A stretch of 64,000 nt of DNA, from positions 178,504-242,503 of the forward strand of contig NZ_FOSQ01000007.1 in assembly GCF_900114315.1 (NCBI RefSeq), written 5' to 3'. The stretch is from Falsiroseomonas stagni DSM 19981 (GTDB lineage: Bacteria; Pseudomonadota; Alphaproteobacteria; Acetobacterales; Acetobacteraceae). Numbering within the stretch: the stretch's first letter is position 1; the number at the start of each line of letters is the position of its first letter. Under the pieces are notes generated by a model. It had not been told where the DNA came from, did no database searches, and was given only the letters and a program-made list of their open reading frames with translations. A program made the position numbers and the translations under genes. This document shows, one piece after another, positions 62,508-64,000 of the stretch.

Positions 62508-63135
62508 GGCGGAGCTTCGGTCGCAGCTGGCGAGCTTGGGAAAATCGCTCTTCGACCGCGGCTATTCCGTCGGCACCGCGGGCAACATCAGCGTGCGCCT
62601 GCCCGATGGCTACCTGATGACGCCGACCAACTCCTCCCTCGGGCGTCTCGATCCCGCGCGGATCAGCCGGCTGGATGCGGCGTGGCGGCACATCGGCGGC
62701 GACAAGCCGTCCAAGGAGGTCTTCCTGCACCGCGCCGTGCTGACCGCCCGGCCGGAGGCAGGCGCCGTGGTGCACCTGCATTCCACCTACGCCACCGCCA
62801 TCTCCTGCATCGCGCCGGAGGGCGGCGATGCGGAGATCCCGCCGCTGACGCCCTACTTCGTCATGCGCATCGGCCGCCGCCTGCCCTGCGTGCCCTACTA
62901 CCGCCCCGGCGACGCGGCGATGGAGAGCGACGTCCACCAGGCCGCCCTCGCCGCCAAGGCCCTGCTGCTGGCCAATCACGGCCCTGTCGTCAGCGGCGCC
63001 TCCCTGGTGGAAGCGGTGAATGCGGCGGAGGAGCTGGAGGAAGCCGCGCGCCTCGCGCTGCTGCTGCGGGACGTGCCCGGCGTGCGCCGCCTGACGCACC
63101 CGCAGGTGGACGATCTGCTGGCGACCTTCGGGTAG
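62500..63135 (+). CDS. otnC: 3-oxo-tetronate 4-phosphate decarboxylase OtnC (class II aldolase family)
   Basis: The 211-residue class II aldolase has GTAGNISVRLPDGYLMTPTN (about residues 25-44), the catalytic Glu region PSKEVFLHRAV, zinc His in VVHLHSTYATA (about 90-98) and the later LLANHGPVVSG. It decarboxylates the OtnK product to dihydroxyacetone phosphate. The isomerase/dehydrogenase of a full otn operon is not seen downstream. Confidence 0.92.
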   Translation: MSEAELRSQLASLGKSLFDRGYSVGTAGNISVRLPDGYLMTPTNSSLGRLDPARISRLDAAWRHIGGDKPSKEVFLHRAVLTARPEAGAVVHLHSTYATAISCIAPEGGDAEIPPLTPYFVMRIGRRLPCVPYYRPGDAAMESDVHQAALAAKALLLANHGPVVSGASLVEAVNAAEELEEAARLALLLRDVPGVRRLTHPQVDDLLATFG

Positions 63136-63138
63136 CGG

Positions 63139-63606
63139 CTACAGGGAAGCCGCAGGGTCGATGCGGATCACGTAGCTCCGCCAATCCGCCCGCGCCGCGA
63201 TCCGTTCGTACAGCGCGATCGCAGCCACATCGCCTTCCGGCACGATCCAGCGCAGGTGGCTCCATCCCCGCGCCTCGCCCTCCGCCACCGCGGCAGCGAT
63301 CAGCGCGCGCGCGATGCCGCGGCCGCGCGCCTCCGGCCGGACGAAGAGGTCATCGAGGTTGCCGCAGCGCCGGGCGAAGACGACCTCCGGCAGGTCGAAG
63401 AGGATGGCAAAGCCGACCGGTGCGCCGTCATCCTCCGCCAGCAGCACCTCCGCCGCCGGGTGGCTGTCCAGCAGCGCCGCCTGGGCCTCCGGCGACGCCG
63501 CCTGGGCGCCGTTCAGCACGGCGCGCATCTCCGCCGCATAGAGCGCCAGCAGCGGCGCCAGGCGTTGCCGCTGGCCGCGCGGCAGGGGTGCGATGGTGCG
63601 TGTCAT
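63139..63606 (-). CDS. GNAT-family N-acetyltransferase
   Basis: The 155-residue protein has the GNAT core LLAEDDGAPVGFAILFDLPE, LDDLFVRPEARGRGIARALI (acetyl-CoA-binding RGRGIA near residue 97) and WIVPEGDVAAIALYERIAAR. Its substrate is not predictable. It converges with otnC, 3 bp apart. Confidence 0.9.
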   Translation of the reverse strand: MTRTIAPLPRGQRQRLAPLLALYAAEMRAVLNGAQAASPEAQAALLDSHPAAEVLLAEDDGAPVGFAILFDLPEVVFARRCGNLDDLFVRPEARGRGIARALIAAAVAEGEARGWSHLRWIVPEGDVAAIALYERIAARADWRSYVIRIDPAASL

Positions 63607-63623
63607 GGCAGGGCTCCAGACGC

Positions 63624-63658
63624 GAAAAGGGCGCCGCCCGCATGAAGCGGACGACGCC
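63624..63658 (-). terminator. Intrinsic terminator of the histone-like gene
   Basis: On the minus strand GGCGTCGTCCGC pairs with GCGGGCGGCGCC (12 bp, two G-T pairs, five-base loop) and is followed by CTTTTCG. It lies 25 bp behind the stop of the Lys/Ala-rich gene. Confidence 0.7.
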
Positions 63659-63682
63659 CCCTCGCCGGGATCGGCAGGCGTA

Positions 63683-64000
63683 TTAGGAAGAGGATTCCGG
63701 CGTCGCGGCGGGGGCCGGCGCAGCAGCGGCGGCAGCGGCCTTCTTCGCGGCGCGCGTGGCAGCGGCCTTCTTCGCGGCTTCGCTGCGCGCGGAGGGGGCA
63801 GCGGCCTTCTTCGGCGCGGCCTTGGGGGCAGCGGCCTTCTTCGGCGCAGCCTTGGGGGCGGCCTTCTTGGCAGCCGGCTTCTTGGCGACGGCCTTCTTCG
63901 GCGCGGCGGCCTTCTTGGCAGCCGGCTTCTTGGCAGCGGCCTTCTTTGGCGCGGCGGCCTTCTTCGCGGCGGGCTTCTTGGCAGCGGCCTTCTTCGGCGC
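63683..64000 (-). CDS. Histone H1-like Lys/Ala/Pro-rich protein (partial, N-terminus beyond window)
   Basis: A minus-strand frame is open from base 64000 to the TAA at 63683 (105 residues visible). It consists of repeated AKK and PKK units (APKKAAAKKPAAKKAA and variants such as AAPKAAPKKAAAP), then SARSEAAKKAAATRAAKKA and an Ala/Pro tail ending PESSS. This is the composition of bacterial histone-H1-like (Hc1-type) proteins that bind DNA or polyphosphate non-specifically. The gene is followed by a terminator. The N-terminal domain, which would settle the family, lies outside. Confidence 0.85.
   Translation of the reverse strand, partial: APKKAAAKKPAAKKAAAPKKAAAKKPAAKKAAAPKKAVAKKPAAKKAAPKAAPKKAAAPKAAPKKAAAPSARSEAAKKAAATRAAKKAAAAAAAPAPAATPESSS

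Noticed and set aside
63683..64000. CRISPR or simple tandem DNA repeat at the right edge
   Set aside because: The repetition is codon-based (AAG AAG GCC GCC units) in one open frame with a stop and a terminator, as in histone H1-like proteins; there are no spacers.

Overview
The window is GC-rich, densely packed bacterial chromosome. Several features point to an alphaproteobacterium, probably Rhodospirillales/Acetobacteraceae (Roseomonas-like): FliX and MotE flagellar proteins, a DksA that has lost most zinc cysteines, an NADP isocitrate dehydrogenase of the homodimeric type, a CckA-like hybrid kinase, orphan Bug/TctC-type solute receptors and sigma-54 promoters on flagellar genes. The lineage is inferred from gene content; there is no rRNA or tRNA in the window to confirm it.

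Layout. (1) 1-3904: the N-terminal 1301 residues of a very large secreted RTX protein on the minus strand, running off the left edge. (2) 4168-21057: a nucleoside deoxyribosyltransferase-like gene and an alpha/beta hydrolase, then a five-gene LIV-type ABC importer, an orphan Bug receptor, a LysR regulator and a small exported protein, followed by a two-component-flavoenzyme fusion (aminobenzoyl-CoA/salicylyl-CoA monooxygenase) divergent from a tightly overlapping operon (SDR, MarR, enoyl-CoA hydratase, acyl-CoA dehydrogenase, benzoate-type CoA ligase, thioesterase, RidA). Together these look like uptake and CoA-dependent aerobic degradation of anthranilate or a related aromatic acid. A 22-bp dyad motif occurs upstream of the importer and twice between the divergent catabolic transcription units, so one regulator (probably the MarR) may control both. 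(3) 21054-34469: housekeeping and assorted genes: small membrane protein, zinc ribbon, PAS-Hpt protein, icd, DUF599, a membrane-tethered J-like protein, P1 peptidase, alaS, a ferritin-like protein, an amidohydrolase/Bug pair, recA with a clear terminator, and a hybrid kinase. (4) 34538-55968: dispersed flagellar and chemotaxis units: flhB-fliR-fliQ-fliE-flgC-flgB, fliO-fliP, a fliL-fliM-DUF-motE-cheY-cheZ-TPR operon, flgF-flgG-flgA-flgH, fliX, and flgI-flgJ-like-flgN-like. They are interrupted by ybjQ, speE/speD, an SRAP gene and dksA. The flgF and flgI promoters have the same geometry: a GGCA-N5-TGCC palindrome centred 28 bp before a -24/-12 element. (5) 56027-63606: a pair of half-size permeases, then an operon-like run of RibD-C reductase, zinc-type dehydrogenase, divergent 6-carboxytetrahydropterin synthase homologue, GT4 glycosyltransferase and methyltransferase that may make a modified pterin, followed by otnK-otnC four-carbon sugar-acid genes and a GNAT. 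(6) 63683-64000: the C-terminal part of a Lys/Ala/Pro-rich histone-H1-like protein, running off the right edge.

Most neighbouring genes overlap by 1-8 bp (ATGA, GTGA or TGATG junctions), so translational coupling is the rule here. Candidates for something new are the shared dyad operator, the pterin-like cluster with an active-site-altered PTPS homologue, the PAS-Hpt protein without a kinase, and the three tandem covarying hairpins directly in front of the SRAP start codon.
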